Source: Haemophilus sp. (GTDB taxonomy: Bacteria; Pseudomonadota; Gammaproteobacteria; Enterobacterales; Pasteurellaceae). From it: a DNA stretch of 64,000 bases. The DNA lies in NCBI GenBank assembly GCA_019423025.1, contig JAHZCD010000002.1, positions 254,615-318,614 of the forward strand. Direction: 5' to 3'. Under the pieces are notes generated by a model. That model did not search any database. It had not been told where the DNA came from and saw nothing but the letters and a program-made list of their open reading frames with translations. Position numbers and translations under genes: made by a program. Shown one piece after another: positions 17,727 through 26,780 of the stretch (position 1 is the first letter of the stretch; the number at the start of each line of letters is the position of its first letter).

Positions 17727-18674
17727 AATAATACTATCTATATTTCTCTTTGCTTGTTTCTCAAGTGCTGATGATGTAGATATTAAATATTACTTAAATA
17801 GTAATGAATTCTTTAATAGAGATATTGACATTGATAATGATGGAGTTGCTGATAAGGTTATTAGTAATGTAAATGGATTTGGAGATGAATTGTTGTTTTT
17901 TAAAAAAATAATAATAATTACCATCTCGTCCTTAAAGGGAGTAATTTTTCTGAGGATGGAGGCGAGAGAATTAATGATATAAAAAAACCAAAGAGTAACG
18001 AATATTCTATTCTTATAACAACTAATACAGATAAATTAAATATTATTAATAGCTATTACATTGCATATAATGATAAAAAATGGATTCTAAGAGGTATTAA
18101 TTCTGAAGTAAGTGGTTTTTTGGATGATTACTCTAAAAAATACATATGTAAATTTAATAATATTGACTTAGATATTTCTATACCTAATCTTAAAGATAAA
18201 CTACCTAATTATGACTTATCTGATGAATATATTAAAAGTAATTGTGAGTTAGATTATTTTTTTGAGAATTCACTAGGTGACTTTATAAAAAGATTTAATG
18301 AGGGGGATATAAATATTGTTAATGGAGTTGACCGTTATAGGAAGTTACTATCAATTTTTCCTTATGGAAATAGCAATGAAAAAGAATATTCCATTATCCT
18401 TAGCGAGCTGTCTAAATTAAAGTTGATAAATGAAAAGAATTATTTAGAAAAGGTTATAAATAGAAAAACAGGTGCTACAAGCACTGTTATAAATAAATCC
18501 TATCTATATTCATCTATTGGTATTAAGAGCGGTATGTACTTAATTAAGGGAGATCGGATTTCTATTTTAGATGAGAAAATAGATGAGCGTGGAGAAAAAT
18601 GGTATTTTATTAACTACAAAGGAAAAAAAGAAATCAACATGTGGATCAAAGCTGATTCAGTTGATTTAAATTAA
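17701..18674 (+). pseudogene. Frameshifted SH3-tailed immunity gene
   Basis: The frame starts with a signal peptide (KNKIILSIFLFACFSSADD) and reads well (IDNDGVADKVISN) to a seven-A run at 17902-17908, where it shifts. The adjoining frame continues sensibly (YHLVLKGSNFSEDGG and onward) to the shared SH3-like ending (SYLYSSIGIKS, YLIKGDRISI, MWIKADSVDL). Correcting one base would give a protein of about 324 residues, the longest of the group. Either a recent inactivation or a sequencing error in the homopolymer explains this. Confidence 0.72.
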
Positions 18675-18765
18675 ATGATTTATTAACCGCACTTTGTAAC
18701 GTGCGGTTATTTTTTGTTCTTTTAAAAGCTAGCAATTATCCCGCCAAACCTTGCAAGATTACACA
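18612..18765 (+). repeat. Cassette-junction repeat, copy 3 (diverged)
   Basis: Immunity 3' end, USS hairpin, TTGTTCTTTTAAAA and a decayed vgrG scrap, with more substitutions than copies 1 and 2. Confidence 0.75.
18685..18715 (+). terminator. USS-hairpin terminator at cassette end
   Basis: AACCGCAC and GTGCGGTT around TTTGTAAC, followed by ATTTTTTG. Confidence 0.75.
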
Positions 18766-19260
18766 TTTTTAATCCTAATTATCGTCATACGGTAAAATTG
18801 AGCGATTACAAAAGTGGAATAGAAGAGATTGTGGTGAGTACCAAAGTCAGATAATAAGATTGTTATTTGAGATGCGCAAAATCATCCGCTTAATCTACGT
18901 ATAGAGTTGAAGAACGGAGTGACGATTGGGGTAAGAGCTGGCTTAGTGGGTGAGTATAACCAAATAGGTGAAAGCGGCGAGGTACTATTACTACATGGAA
19001 GAAAAATTATAAAGAAATCAGGGGAATACCTAAAAAAGATCTTGTTAATAATCCAGAATTAGCTTTAGATCAAAAGAATGCAACTAAAATAATGATATAT
19101 GGAATGGAAACAGGAATGTTTACGACGAAAAAAATATCAAGTTATATTTCAGAAGATAGTGCTGACTACCTGAATGCCAGAAGGGTTATTAACGGTATGG
19201 ATAAGGCTGCTAGCATAGCTGGATATGCATCTAAATTAGAGGAGTGTTTAAGATGGTTAT
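18738..19260 (+). pseudogene. Decayed orphan effector with peptidoglycan-hydrolase tail
   Basis: From left to right: a vgrG scrap (CCAAACCTTGCAAGATTACA), broken pieces of the effector N-terminus (18788-18985, with frameshifts) and then an open tail from about 18990. The tail reads TTWKKNYKEI, NNPELALD, IMIYGMETGMFT, YLNARRVINGMDKA and IAGYASKLEE, a pattern known from the C-terminal half of phage-type lysozyme-like endolysins. The catalytic front half is missing. Its TAA at 19258-19260 overlaps the next immunity start (19253). Confidence 0.65.
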
Positions 19261-20029
19261 AAAAAGATTATTTATTTTGCTATTGTTTATTCCTCAATTT
19301 GCTTTTTCTGAATATTATGTAAAAGATAATAATATTTATAATGATGGTAATAAAGTTAAAACTACCTTAATTAATGATGAGTTAGGTAGTGTGTTATTGG
19401 ATAATAAAGATGCTATTGTTATATCAAATTCATATAATGCATCATCTACTAAAACTGAATTGAGTTATATTTTTAGAAAATTAAATGGAAAGATATTAAA
19501 GATAGAGCAAGTTAATTATTCTCCAGAGTATGATAGGTATTATGGTTATTTTTTAAATTTTAATAATGGTATAAAATTAGAGGATATTAGTGAAGAATTT
19601 ATGGATGGTATTGAATCCAAGTATGGATTTTAGGATTATAAATTTTCTAATGAAAACCATAATTTGGTTCTAAATATTAAGGCTTATGATAAGAATGTTT
19701 TTTTTCAGTACATACGATAATAAAAGTATATTGATTATTAATTATGATATTTCTGACGATGGGGGCTGTTGAGTGAAAAATATATGAAGTGTGAATATTT
19801 AAATGAGAGTATTAATTCATCCTCATGCAAGGAGATTGGATTTGTTAATAAAAGAAGCTATTTATATACATCTCCTAATAGTATAAGTAAAATTTATTTG
19901 ATTAAAGGGGATCAAGTCATAATTAATGATGTGAGATCTTTAAGAGATGAAAAATGGTACCTTATAAATTATAAAGGAAAAAAAGAAATCAACATGTGGA
20001 TCAAAGCCGATTCTGTCGATCTAGATTAA
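19253..20029 (+). pseudogene. Decayed SH3-tailed immunity gene
   Basis: It starts at ATG 19253 with GAGGAG upstream (an in-frame GTG lies at 19244) and has signal peptide KRLFILLLFIPQFAFSEY. A TAG at 19631-19633 interrupts it, an eight-T run (19698-19705) shifts the frame, and a third lesion lies at the G run near 19760. The shared SH3-like ending follows (SYLYTSPNSIS, YLIKGDQVII, MWIKADSVDL). With three lesions this copy is the most decayed of the group. Confidence 0.7.
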
Positions 20030-20038
20030 AAATTTATT

Positions 20039-20071
20039 AACCGCACTTTTCAACGTGCAGTTAATTTTTTA
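20039..20071 (+). terminator. Imperfect USS-hairpin terminator
   Basis: AACCGCACTTTT and the imperfect complement GTGCAGTT, followed by AATTTTTT, end the decayed module. Confidence 0.6.
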
Positions 20072-20075
20072 CTAA

Positions 20076-20237
20076 CATAATAGGGTTAAGTCGCTTATTA
20101 GAGATAATAATATACAAGAATGTCCTAATTTTAATTTACCTAAGCCTATAGGAGTGTATAAATTCTCTACTAGTGGTATTAAAAACACAAAATATGGCAC
20201 AGGTCTACAAAAGAAATTTGAAGGTTATGATGATTAA
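20076..20237 (+). pseudogene. Orphan effector tail fragment
   Basis: A frame open from 20076 with no start ends in GTGLQKKFEGYDD; its TAA at 20235 lies just inside the next immunity gene. About 50 residues remain, with no recognisable domain. Overlap with the following exported protein is the reason to call it a toxin remnant. Confidence 0.5.
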
Positions 20238-20898
20238 AATTATTTTTATTATTACTTTGTTGATATCTTATTATGCTGAGGCTACATCCAGTATGAATGG
20301 GCTGCAAAAATTTAGTGGTGATATGGAGTCTAAAGTTTCTTGTAGTCAATCTGACTCAATGAGCTATCAATGCGAGTTAAAATTAGGTAGTAATTACTAC
20401 AATACTATACATATAAAAGATAATAATGAATGTGGGGAATTTAGTATCGTCCCTATATCAAAAGATAAAATATCTATAGAGTGTGGATTTGATGGCATTT
20501 CTAATATATATACCTATAAATTGATAGATGATAATCTACTTTTGGATAAGTATGAATATTATTATTTGGGTAGTGGACCATCAGAAGTTGATGAGTTTAT
20601 AATCGATAATCTTGTAAGTTTTAGACGAAATATTTCTACAGATATTTCTGATAATGGAAATAGAATGTTTTCTCTTGGATATGTTAATAAAAAATCTTAT
20701 TTGTATAATGAAAACTATAATAAGACTGATATGTATTTGGTTAAAGGGGATAAGGTATTGATACTTGATGTTAAAAAGGATTCTAAAAACAATAAGTGGT
20801 ATAAAATATTCTTTCCAGGAAAGAAGAGCATAACTAAATGGATGAGATCTTATAATATTAGCTATTTAAGTGTAAATAGTGAGTTTTTAACAAGATAG
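20227..20898 (+). CDS. Exported immunity protein with diverged SH3-like C-terminus
   Basis: A start at ATG 20227 (or 20230) gives 223 residues with signal peptide MIKIIFIITLLISYYAEATS; an earlier in-frame GTG at 20173 would lie before the signal peptide. The mature N-terminal half has four Cys residues (SCSQSD, YQCEL, NECGEF, IECGF). The end resembles the SH3-like domain (YVNKKSYLYNEN, YLVKGDKVLI, KWYKIFFPGKK) but has its own terminus and lacks the MWIKADSVDL ending. It is therefore the same family, not recently recombined with the others. Confidence 0.65.
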   Translation: MMIKIIFIITLLISYYAEATSSMNGLQKFSGDMESKVSCSQSDSMSYQCELKLGSNYYNTIHIKDNNECGEFSIVPISKDKISIECGFDGISNIYTYKLIDDNLLLDKYEYYYLGSGPSEVDEFIIDNLVSFRRNISTDISDNGNRMFSLGYVNKKSYLYNENYNKTDMYLVKGDKVLILDVKKDSKNNKWYKIFFPGKKSITKWMRSYNISYLSVNSEFLTR

Positions 20899-21065
20899 AG
20901 GTTAATATTCTAAACATATAGTAAACCTGTTTTTCAACTTATAAAGTGCGGTTTGTTTTATATAAAATGAATCGTACTTTTCCTGTATGGTAATTTTATT
21001 AAGGATGGAGCTCTTTTCTTTAAAGATGGAAAGAATGCATAACTAAAATTATAGAGAGTAGTAAG
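20899..21065. other. Intergenic debris with a possible toxin tail
   Basis: It contains an unpaired uptake signal core (AAAGTGCGG near 20943) and a short open frame (20983-21042: LYGNFIKDGALFFKDGKNA) that could be the last residues of another displaced protein. The evidence is only its position before the next immunity gene. Confidence 0.35.
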
Positions 21066-21580
21066 ATGAGAAAAGTTTTTTGTTATTGTTATCTTTATTT
21101 ATTTTTTCTAATGTGTTAGCTAAAGATGAAGAGTTAATTAATCCATGTGCTAAAGAGAGTGTTCCCTTAAATAATGTGTTGTCTCATAAAAGTATTTTAT
21201 TAAATAATAGAGTTGAGATAAATAACACTGAAATGTTTTTAGTGTCATACTTAGATAATCGCGGAGATGTTTGTTATGATAAGAAATATGATGTATTCTT
21301 TAATATTTCCGGTGATTATGTATATAGTAAGAAATTGTCTGCTGAGTTAGGAGATGTTTACCCTGAAATAAATAAAAGTGGTGATTTATTTACACTAGAT
21401 TTTGAATATGGGAATGGCCAGTCTAATCTAGAGAGGTATTATTTTAATGTGCATTCACATGAAGTATATATTATCAAGAAAGATATAATCCAATCTAGAA
21501 CGGGAGAATCAAAGGTTATTAAGTTTAAAGATTTAAATATAAAAGATGCTGAGTTTTCTAAATTGCTTAATGTTTATTAG
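21066..21580 (+). pseudogene. Frameshifted putative immunity gene
   Basis: The natural ATG at 21066 (MRKVF) is one base out of frame with the rest because of a six-T run at 21076-21081; seven T would give a normal signal peptide (leucine-rich, then SLFIFSNVLAKDE). The remaining 166 residues are uninterrupted (PCAKESVPLNN, YDKKYDVFFNISG, RYYFNVHSHEVYI). They lack the SH3-like ending. Without the signal peptide the product would stay in the cytoplasm, if made at all. Confidence 0.6.
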
Positions 21581-21639
21581 CTTTAGATAATTAAAAAAAT
21601 TGTTATTAATGTAACAGTATTTTTTTTAATTTACCATAA

Positions 21640-22075
21640 GCTCAAGAACTCTCTAGAAATTATAGAATTATTTCAGATTATCTTTCTGATAATGACATAT
21701 CCACCTCAAAAGTTCCTGATTTGGATGATATTGTGCTATTGCTTCCTACACGATTGCCAAATTGGGACGGCAAAATTGTTTTCCAGTATTGGTTTGAAGG
21801 AGAACTCCACTAAAATCTGATGAAACCTCGGTTCGCCATTAGGAATGGCAGGCTGGGTTAAACGGTGATACGGGTTTAGACGAAAAAAAACGGTATGCCG
21901 AAGAAATCGACAAAGTAATGAAAAAAGCTACCGAACTTTAGATTGTAAAGTACGGTTTTATTTTAGCGTGTTGTTCTAACAGGGTTACATAATGGAAAGT
22001 ATTTAAAAATTTCATGCGTATTAGTGATAGGAGCAATTATCGGCTTATATTGCTATTTAGAATGTAATCCAAGTT
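21640..22075 (+). pseudogene. Remnants of Sel1-type (Tli5-like) immunity genes
   Basis: This stretch has no intact gene. Bases 21660-21810 encode SKVPDLDDIVLLLPTRLPNWDGKIVFQYW, in a single frame, matching the C-terminus of the genes at 3652 and 4898 (split here: SKVPDLDD and LPNWDGKIVF are the clearest parts). After a stop, a decayed USS hairpin (21932-21960) and the leader GTTGTTCTAACAGGGTTAC, the start of another copy appears (21990-22075) with stops and a truncated CNP segment. The 3' end of one copy followed by the 5' end of the next mirrors the tandem arrangement at 3652-6180. Confidence 0.75.
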
Positions 22076-22139
22076 GATAGGGATTAGCTTTTATCAATAA
22101 ATTTATTATAATACCTCTTTGTAAATAAAGGGGAAATTT

Positions 22140-23462
22140 ATGCAGTATGAAAATCTAGTTTATGCCGTTAATGGTCTGCAGCTTTCTAATAATGAACAAG
22201 AAAATATTATTATCTTAATCTATGCTTCTAATGCTGAAATTGCAAAAAATTATATTACGGTGTATCAGCAGCAAAACCAGCTCAGATTGCAGTATACATT
22301 TCTTCCTTTACCGCTTAGTATGTATTTTCAACGTCATGCCGATGATACATTAATTGATCAATTAAAAATAGTGGCTCAAGATTTATCAGAGCAGCACCCC
22401 ATTCTCATTTTTAATCCAAACCAATATCTAGAAAATGAAAAAAGCAAAATAGCATGCTTAACCAAAAATGAATTTCCATTAAGACAAGAAGATGAATATT
22501 CTCCTTTCTTGTTTCAATCAATCCCTGATTCAATTAAGCCTTATCTGTGGCCCGAAGACAGCAATTCTCAATGTTATGCCATTATCAACGCAGAGGTAAG
22601 TGTTTGGTTTCCTCAGCGTTTTGAATTGGATGATATTCAAAGTGCATGCTTATTTAAGGGAGAGGAGGGTGAAAGACGAAAAAAGACAGCGCCTTATTTA
22701 TTGCATTTACCAGAAAATCATCCTTTTGTAGAAGAGTTATGCAGTGAAAGCCCGAAAGGAAAAGAGTCTGAGGATGGATTTCAACAGTGGAATAAATCAT
22801 TTGGTTTTTTCTTCCGATCAACTGCTACATTTGATGAGTTACTGAATCATTTTAGAAAATTTATCTATATGCCAACTCATGATGATAGATTGCTCTATTT
22901 TCGTTTTTATGACCCAATAGTATTAGAACAATATTTTGACCGTTTAATATATTATCCAAAAAAATTAGCAACTTTTTGGGGACAAGGTTTAATTGACACC
23001 TTTATTTTGCCTAAGGGAAATGATGTTGTGCATTATATACCTACAATAGATTTGGCTAAAATAACACCAGCTAAAAAACAGTTGGATAAATTTGAATTAA
23101 ATACAATTGTTGATGAAAGAAATTCTGTATTACTAAAAGATTTGGTTACTGAATTACTGGATACTACCCCAATGCTAAATGACCACTATGATAGAGCGAC
23201 AATTGAAAAAGTCGTTCAACATTGCTATCGTCTTTGTCAAACTTATGCTTTACATCAAACTATTGATATTGGATTATTTGCTTTACTGAGTTTAGCCTAT
23301 GGCAACGTAATTGATATATTAGATCCAGAGAAAAAAATTAATCAAATTTTGCAAAGTGATATCGCAGAACAAAAAAAACGATATCTTATAAAACAACGGA
23401 TAAGTATTCTAGAAAATCAAAAGATTATCCGTAATAAATTGGGAGCAAATTTACATGGTTAA
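22140..23462 (+). CDS. DUF4123 T6SS adaptor/chaperone (Tap/TEC-like)
   Basis: This 440-residue cytoplasmic protein has the DUF4123 hallmarks: CYAIINAEVSVWF, then APYLLHLPENHPF, FGFFFRSTATFDELLNHFRK and LLYFRFYDPIVLEQYF (residues about 135-270). Proteins with this domain load a specific effector onto its cognate VgrG and are not secreted. A C-terminal extension of about 120 residues is mostly helical. The gene overlaps the next one, the lipase-like effector, by 8 bases, which identifies its client. There is no vgrG beside it, so the adaptor must use a VgrG encoded elsewhere or upstream. Confidence 0.85.
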   Translation: MQYENLVYAVNGLQLSNNEQENIIILIYASNAEIAKNYITVYQQQNQLRLQYTFLPLPLSMYFQRHADDTLIDQLKIVAQDLSEQHPILIFNPNQYLENEKSKIACLTKNEFPLRQEDEYSPFLFQSIPDSIKPYLWPEDSNSQCYAIINAEVSVWFPQRFELDDIQSACLFKGEEGERRKKTAPYLLHLPENHPFVEELCSESPKGKESEDGFQQWNKSFGFFFRSTATFDELLNHFRKFIYMPTHDDRLLYFRFYDPIVLEQYFDRLIYYPKKLATFWGQGLIDTFILPKGNDVVHYIPTIDLAKITPAKKQLDKFELNTIVDERNSVLLKDLVTELLDTTPMLNDHYDRATIEKVVQHCYRLCQTYALHQTIDIGLFALLSLAYGNVIDILDPEKKINQILQSDIAEQKKRYLIKQRISILENQKIIRNKLGANLHG

Positions 23463-25536
23463 CACCAATGAAAAACCTTTTTATCATCAATTTGAAGAAA
23501 AACACCACTCGGAATCGACTGAGACAGGAACGGCAGCTTGTCGCACGGACATTATTATTCACCATAAAGATACCCTTGAGCGTTCTTTACCTAAAGGTAT
23601 TATGGTAAAGGTTTATGACCAAGATGGTGGTGTTTCTTACGGTGAAATTGATGAAAATGGAGATAGTCACCATTTGAGCGTAAAGTGCGGTCTGATTTCC
23701 TGGCAATTAATGAGAGATCCTGATACCGCACCAAAATACGACCAACATAAAAAAGATGGCAGACAGCTTACTGATAAAGATGAACAAGCATTTTTTAATG
23801 ATTCAGACGGCTATGTACTTATCAAAGCAAATGATGAAAAAACTGAAGATCCGAGATTACAACTAGCGAAACCACTAAAAGTGTTTGTTTCGGTAAATGC
23901 AAAAGAAGTGAATGCAATCTATCTTCCCCCACCGATTTTATTGAATTTGCGTTTTCGTCAAAATAGTGAGACGAGATTATCTACAAAACAACTAGAACAG
24001 ATTAAAAAGGATGGTAACACCGCTACTTTGTTTATTCATGGCTACAATGTTTCACTTGGCCATATTGGAAAATTTCCACAATCGGAAGATTTTGGCGAGC
24101 TTCCAGAATATTCAAACTTACCACCCTCCGATCAGGTTCAGCGACCTTATTTGCATTATGATAACAAGGCGATTGGTCAATTGGCGACAAATACACTCCT
24201 TGAGCAAGCGAAAGAGGATGACAATATTTATGTTAAGCACATTTACGATGAGGTAGATTTAAAAGTTAATGGTCATAAAGCTTTAGGTTGGTTTCCACAT
24301 GTTGAATATTATTTGAATTTAGCTGCATCAGGTAAATTAAATTACGATGATCCTTTTACCGATTGGGATAAATACCACCGAATTATCGGAGTGACTTGGT
24401 CTGGTAGTGTTGATCCTTCCATGGTCTTTTTCAGGGCGGAAATGTATGCTAACGAAGCAGGGCGAGAGCTCGCAAAGGTATTGATAGAATTATTTAATGA
24501 AGGCATTAACGTTAATATTATTACTCATTCATTAGGCGCCAGGGTTGCATTAAGTGCATTGAATATTTTAGGTGATTTTGACGGGGCCTATAATGAGAAA
24601 ATTGATAATCTGATTATGTGGGAAGCCGCTGTTGCTGATAATGCAATAACTGATACATATACTCGCGTGAAAAATCCGGTGGCAATGGAACTATTTCCTT
24701 ATGCACATAAAACAGTGAAATATCTTCGCGTATTGTATTCACAGGAAGATGGCGTGTTGGATGGTGATAGTCGTGGTGGAGATAAGGAATATACCGGTTT
24801 AATTGGTGGGGCTTATCCGATGAAATATTCCTCTCTAGCAAACACCACTGGAGCCTTAAAAGATTATTACTATAAGTTAAATTTAATTGGCGAGTATTAT
24901 GAAACTGTAGAACAACTCCGACGGAACGTCCTCATACATCGGGGAAGCCTAAACCAGGATGATATTACGGAATATAACAATATAGAAAACACAGCGAAAG
25001 GACGAGAAATCAAACAGAAAATTGAAAAATTACTGTTGGAAGAAGCTAATGAAGTATCTTCTGATTTAACGAAGCCACTAAACTATTTAAAACCTTGGAG
25101 CCACTATCGCCGCTTCCGTCCTGATGATGAGTATTTTAAACATATTGTTGATGTGCTGACTTACCAGGTATTTAACAATTGGACGATTTATATAAAAAAT
25201 ATGTGGGTGCGTCCTGCGTTGGGGCATCAAGGAAATCGTTTGTCTGTTGAAGGTATTGGGTATAAAAATAAAAAATTAACAGAACTTCAAAAAGAGGAAG
25301 GGTTTGATCAATTTATTAATGGCAATACCAGTAGTGAAGAAGATAAAGAAGACAAAAAATTCAATTTCTTTGATCAGAGTAATTATTTTATTTCGCACTC
25401 GGCAATGCGGGAGTGGGAGTGGAAGGCATTGGATACCCAAAAGGTTTTTCCTGATATCTACAAAGAAAGCTATAAAAATCAAATTATGGATAGATGGATA
25501 AAGGCTAATTCAAACTTTGGGAGATATAAAAAATGA
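23455..25536 (+). CDS. T6SS lipase-like effector, alpha/beta hydrolase fold
   Basis: The 693-residue protein has no signal peptide. An N-terminal beta-rich region (about 20-90) is followed by an alpha/beta-hydrolase domain: TLFIHGYN near residue 190 as the oxyanion strand and the nucleophile elbow THSLG with Ser359. The first Gly of the usual GxSxG is Thr. A long helical C-terminal region follows. T6SS effectors of this fold are phospholipases (Tle families); I cannot assign a Tle class, and the substrate is inferred. It overlaps the DUF4123 adaptor at its start and the first membrane-anchored immunity gene at its stop (ATGA at 25533). Confidence 0.8.
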   Translation: MVNTNEKPFYHQFEEKHHSESTETGTAACRTDIIIHHKDTLERSLPKGIMVKVYDQDGGVSYGEIDENGDSHHLSVKCGLISWQLMRDPDTAPKYDQHKKDGRQLTDKDEQAFFNDSDGYVLIKANDEKTEDPRLQLAKPLKVFVSVNAKEVNAIYLPPPILLNLRFRQNSETRLSTKQLEQIKKDGNTATLFIHGYNVSLGHIGKFPQSEDFGELPEYSNLPPSDQVQRPYLHYDNKAIGQLATNTLLEQAKEDDNIYVKHIYDEVDLKVNGHKALGWFPHVEYYLNLAASGKLNYDDPFTDWDKYHRIIGVTWSGSVDPSMVFFRAEMYANEAGRELAKVLIELFNEGINVNIITHSLGARVALSALNILGDFDGAYNEKIDNLIMWEAAVADNAITDTYTRVKNPVAMELFPYAHKTVKYLRVLYSQEDGVLDGDSRGGDKEYTGLIGGAYPMKYSSLANTTGALKDYYYKLNLIGEYYETVEQLRRNVLIHRGSLNQDDITEYNNIENTAKGREIKQKIEKLLLEEANEVSSDLTKPLNYLKPWSHYRRFRPDDEYFKHIVDVLTYQVFNNWTIYIKNMWVRPALGHQGNRLSVEGIGYKNKKLTELQKEEGFDQFINGNTSSEEDKEDKKFNFFDQSNYFISHSAMREWEWKALDTQKVFPDIYKESYKNQIMDRWIKANSNFGRYKK

Positions 25537-26690
25537 TCACTAAGTTAAAATTAAGAGTTATTGTATTAGCTGTTATTCTATGCGTTATTTTATTTGCTAT
25601 ATATAAATATTTCAGCACTGCACCGGTACTTTCGTTAAGTGTTTCAACCGACGGGCGTTATGTCATTAGTGCTCATGCTACGGAAGATGCCGATAGACAT
25701 AAACCTATTGGTCAGTTGGTTTTATGGGATATTGAGAAAAAGGAAAAGACAATACTTGCCCGAAATGCCAACGCGTTTAGTGCCTTTTTTATTCCTGATA
25801 GCCATGAGTTTATGTGGCAGGATAATAAAAATATTGTGCATATTCAAAATGTAGAAGGAAAAGAAATAGAAAATTTCCCACACTTTCAAGTGAAAACGCA
25901 TATTATGTCAGCAGATAAACAATTTTATCTTTCCTCTAATATGGAAGATAACGGGCAGCTTTATAAAGGGTATGGAAAAGATTTAGTACCAGTTTATACC
26001 GATGGAAGTTTCCCTTTCCCATTAACTTTATCAATGAGTAAAGATTATTTTTTATCTGCAACAGCAGCTTGTTCAGTTGGCGATTATCCTGTTGCGGAAA
26101 CTAACCTAACAGAAAACCCAATTAATCCTAACAGCAGTAAAAAAGGAAGTTATGATGAAATTACTTTATGGAATAGGCATACTTTAAAGCCTGTCGCTAA
26201 ATTGAATGGAAATTGTGGAAAAACTACCGGTTTAATAAGCCCTAATGGTGATTGGGTTGTGACAGGAGGTGAAAATACTAGGAATTATATGTGGGAAATT
26301 CATAACATTATGAATAGACAACGCTTATCATTAAAGTTTGATAATATTCCCGAAAAATTGAAAGAAAAACAAATTACGAAAATCAGTGTTATTGCTTATG
26401 CTTTTATTACAGATACAGAATTTGTTGCACTGAGACAAAGTGGTAATTATGACGGTTATGGCGATGAAATTGCTGCTGTCTATACTGTAGGTGAACCTCA
26501 AATTAAAGGCTATGTAGAAATCGGCAACGACCCGAGTATTTCAACAAATTACTATCAGAGAAACCTCAGCGTCTCCTCTTCACCAAAAGCTCATATTCTC
26601 GTCACCGGGCAAGCTACCGGCGGTGGAATTAATGTGTATAAATATCATCCTGAGAAAATGGAATTAGAGAAAATCTGGGTGGCAGATTAA
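25533..26690 (+). CDS. Membrane-anchored propeller-like immunity protein (copy 1)
   Basis: A 385-residue protein with an N-terminal transmembrane helix (residues 8-27) and a periplasmic part rich in beta-propeller-like blades (LSLSVSTDGRYVISAH, GQLVLWDIEKK, TGLISPNGDWVVTGGEN). It is probably the immunity protein (Tli) for the lipase-like effector, whose stop overlaps its start. Bases 25616-26230 are nearly identical to the third copy (28152-28766), while 26330-26500 are unique. Confidence 0.8.
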   Translation: MITKLKLRVIVLAVILCVILFAIYKYFSTAPVLSLSVSTDGRYVISAHATEDADRHKPIGQLVLWDIEKKEKTILARNANAFSAFFIPDSHEFMWQDNKNIVHIQNVEGKEIENFPHFQVKTHIMSADKQFYLSSNMEDNGQLYKGYGKDLVPVYTDGSFPFPLTLSMSKDYFLSATAACSVGDYPVAETNLTENPINPNSSKKGSYDEITLWNRHTLKPVAKLNGNCGKTTGLISPNGDWVVTGGENTRNYMWEIHNIMNRQRLSLKFDNIPEKLKEKQITKISVIAYAFITDTEFVALRQSGNYDGYGDEIAAVYTVGEPQIKGYVEIGNDPSISTNYYQRNLSVSSSPKAHILVTGQATGGGINVYKYHPEKMELEKIWVAD

Positions 26691-26696
26691 ATGTTA

Positions 26697-26762
26697 AAAG
26701 TGCGGTTAGCATTTCGAATGTTTTTAATTGAAAAACACTCTGAAAATCAACCGCACTTTTGG
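26697..26762. repeat. Intergenic inverted USS pair repeated after each propeller gene
   Basis: AAAAGTGCGGTTAGC and the later AACCGCACTTTTG form an inverted pair around about 40 bases. The same spacer, with small changes, follows the second gene (27984-28050), and its left half follows the third gene (29277-29320). It may act as a weak terminator or as an uptake signal pair. Confidence 0.7.
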
Positions 26763-26780
26763 GAATTTGAAGAGTGCTAA

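Noticed and set aside
13978..20070. Repeats as a CRISPR array
   Set aside because: Repeat units are about 100-205 bases, encode protein ends and are kilobases apart; there are no short regular spacers and no cas genes.
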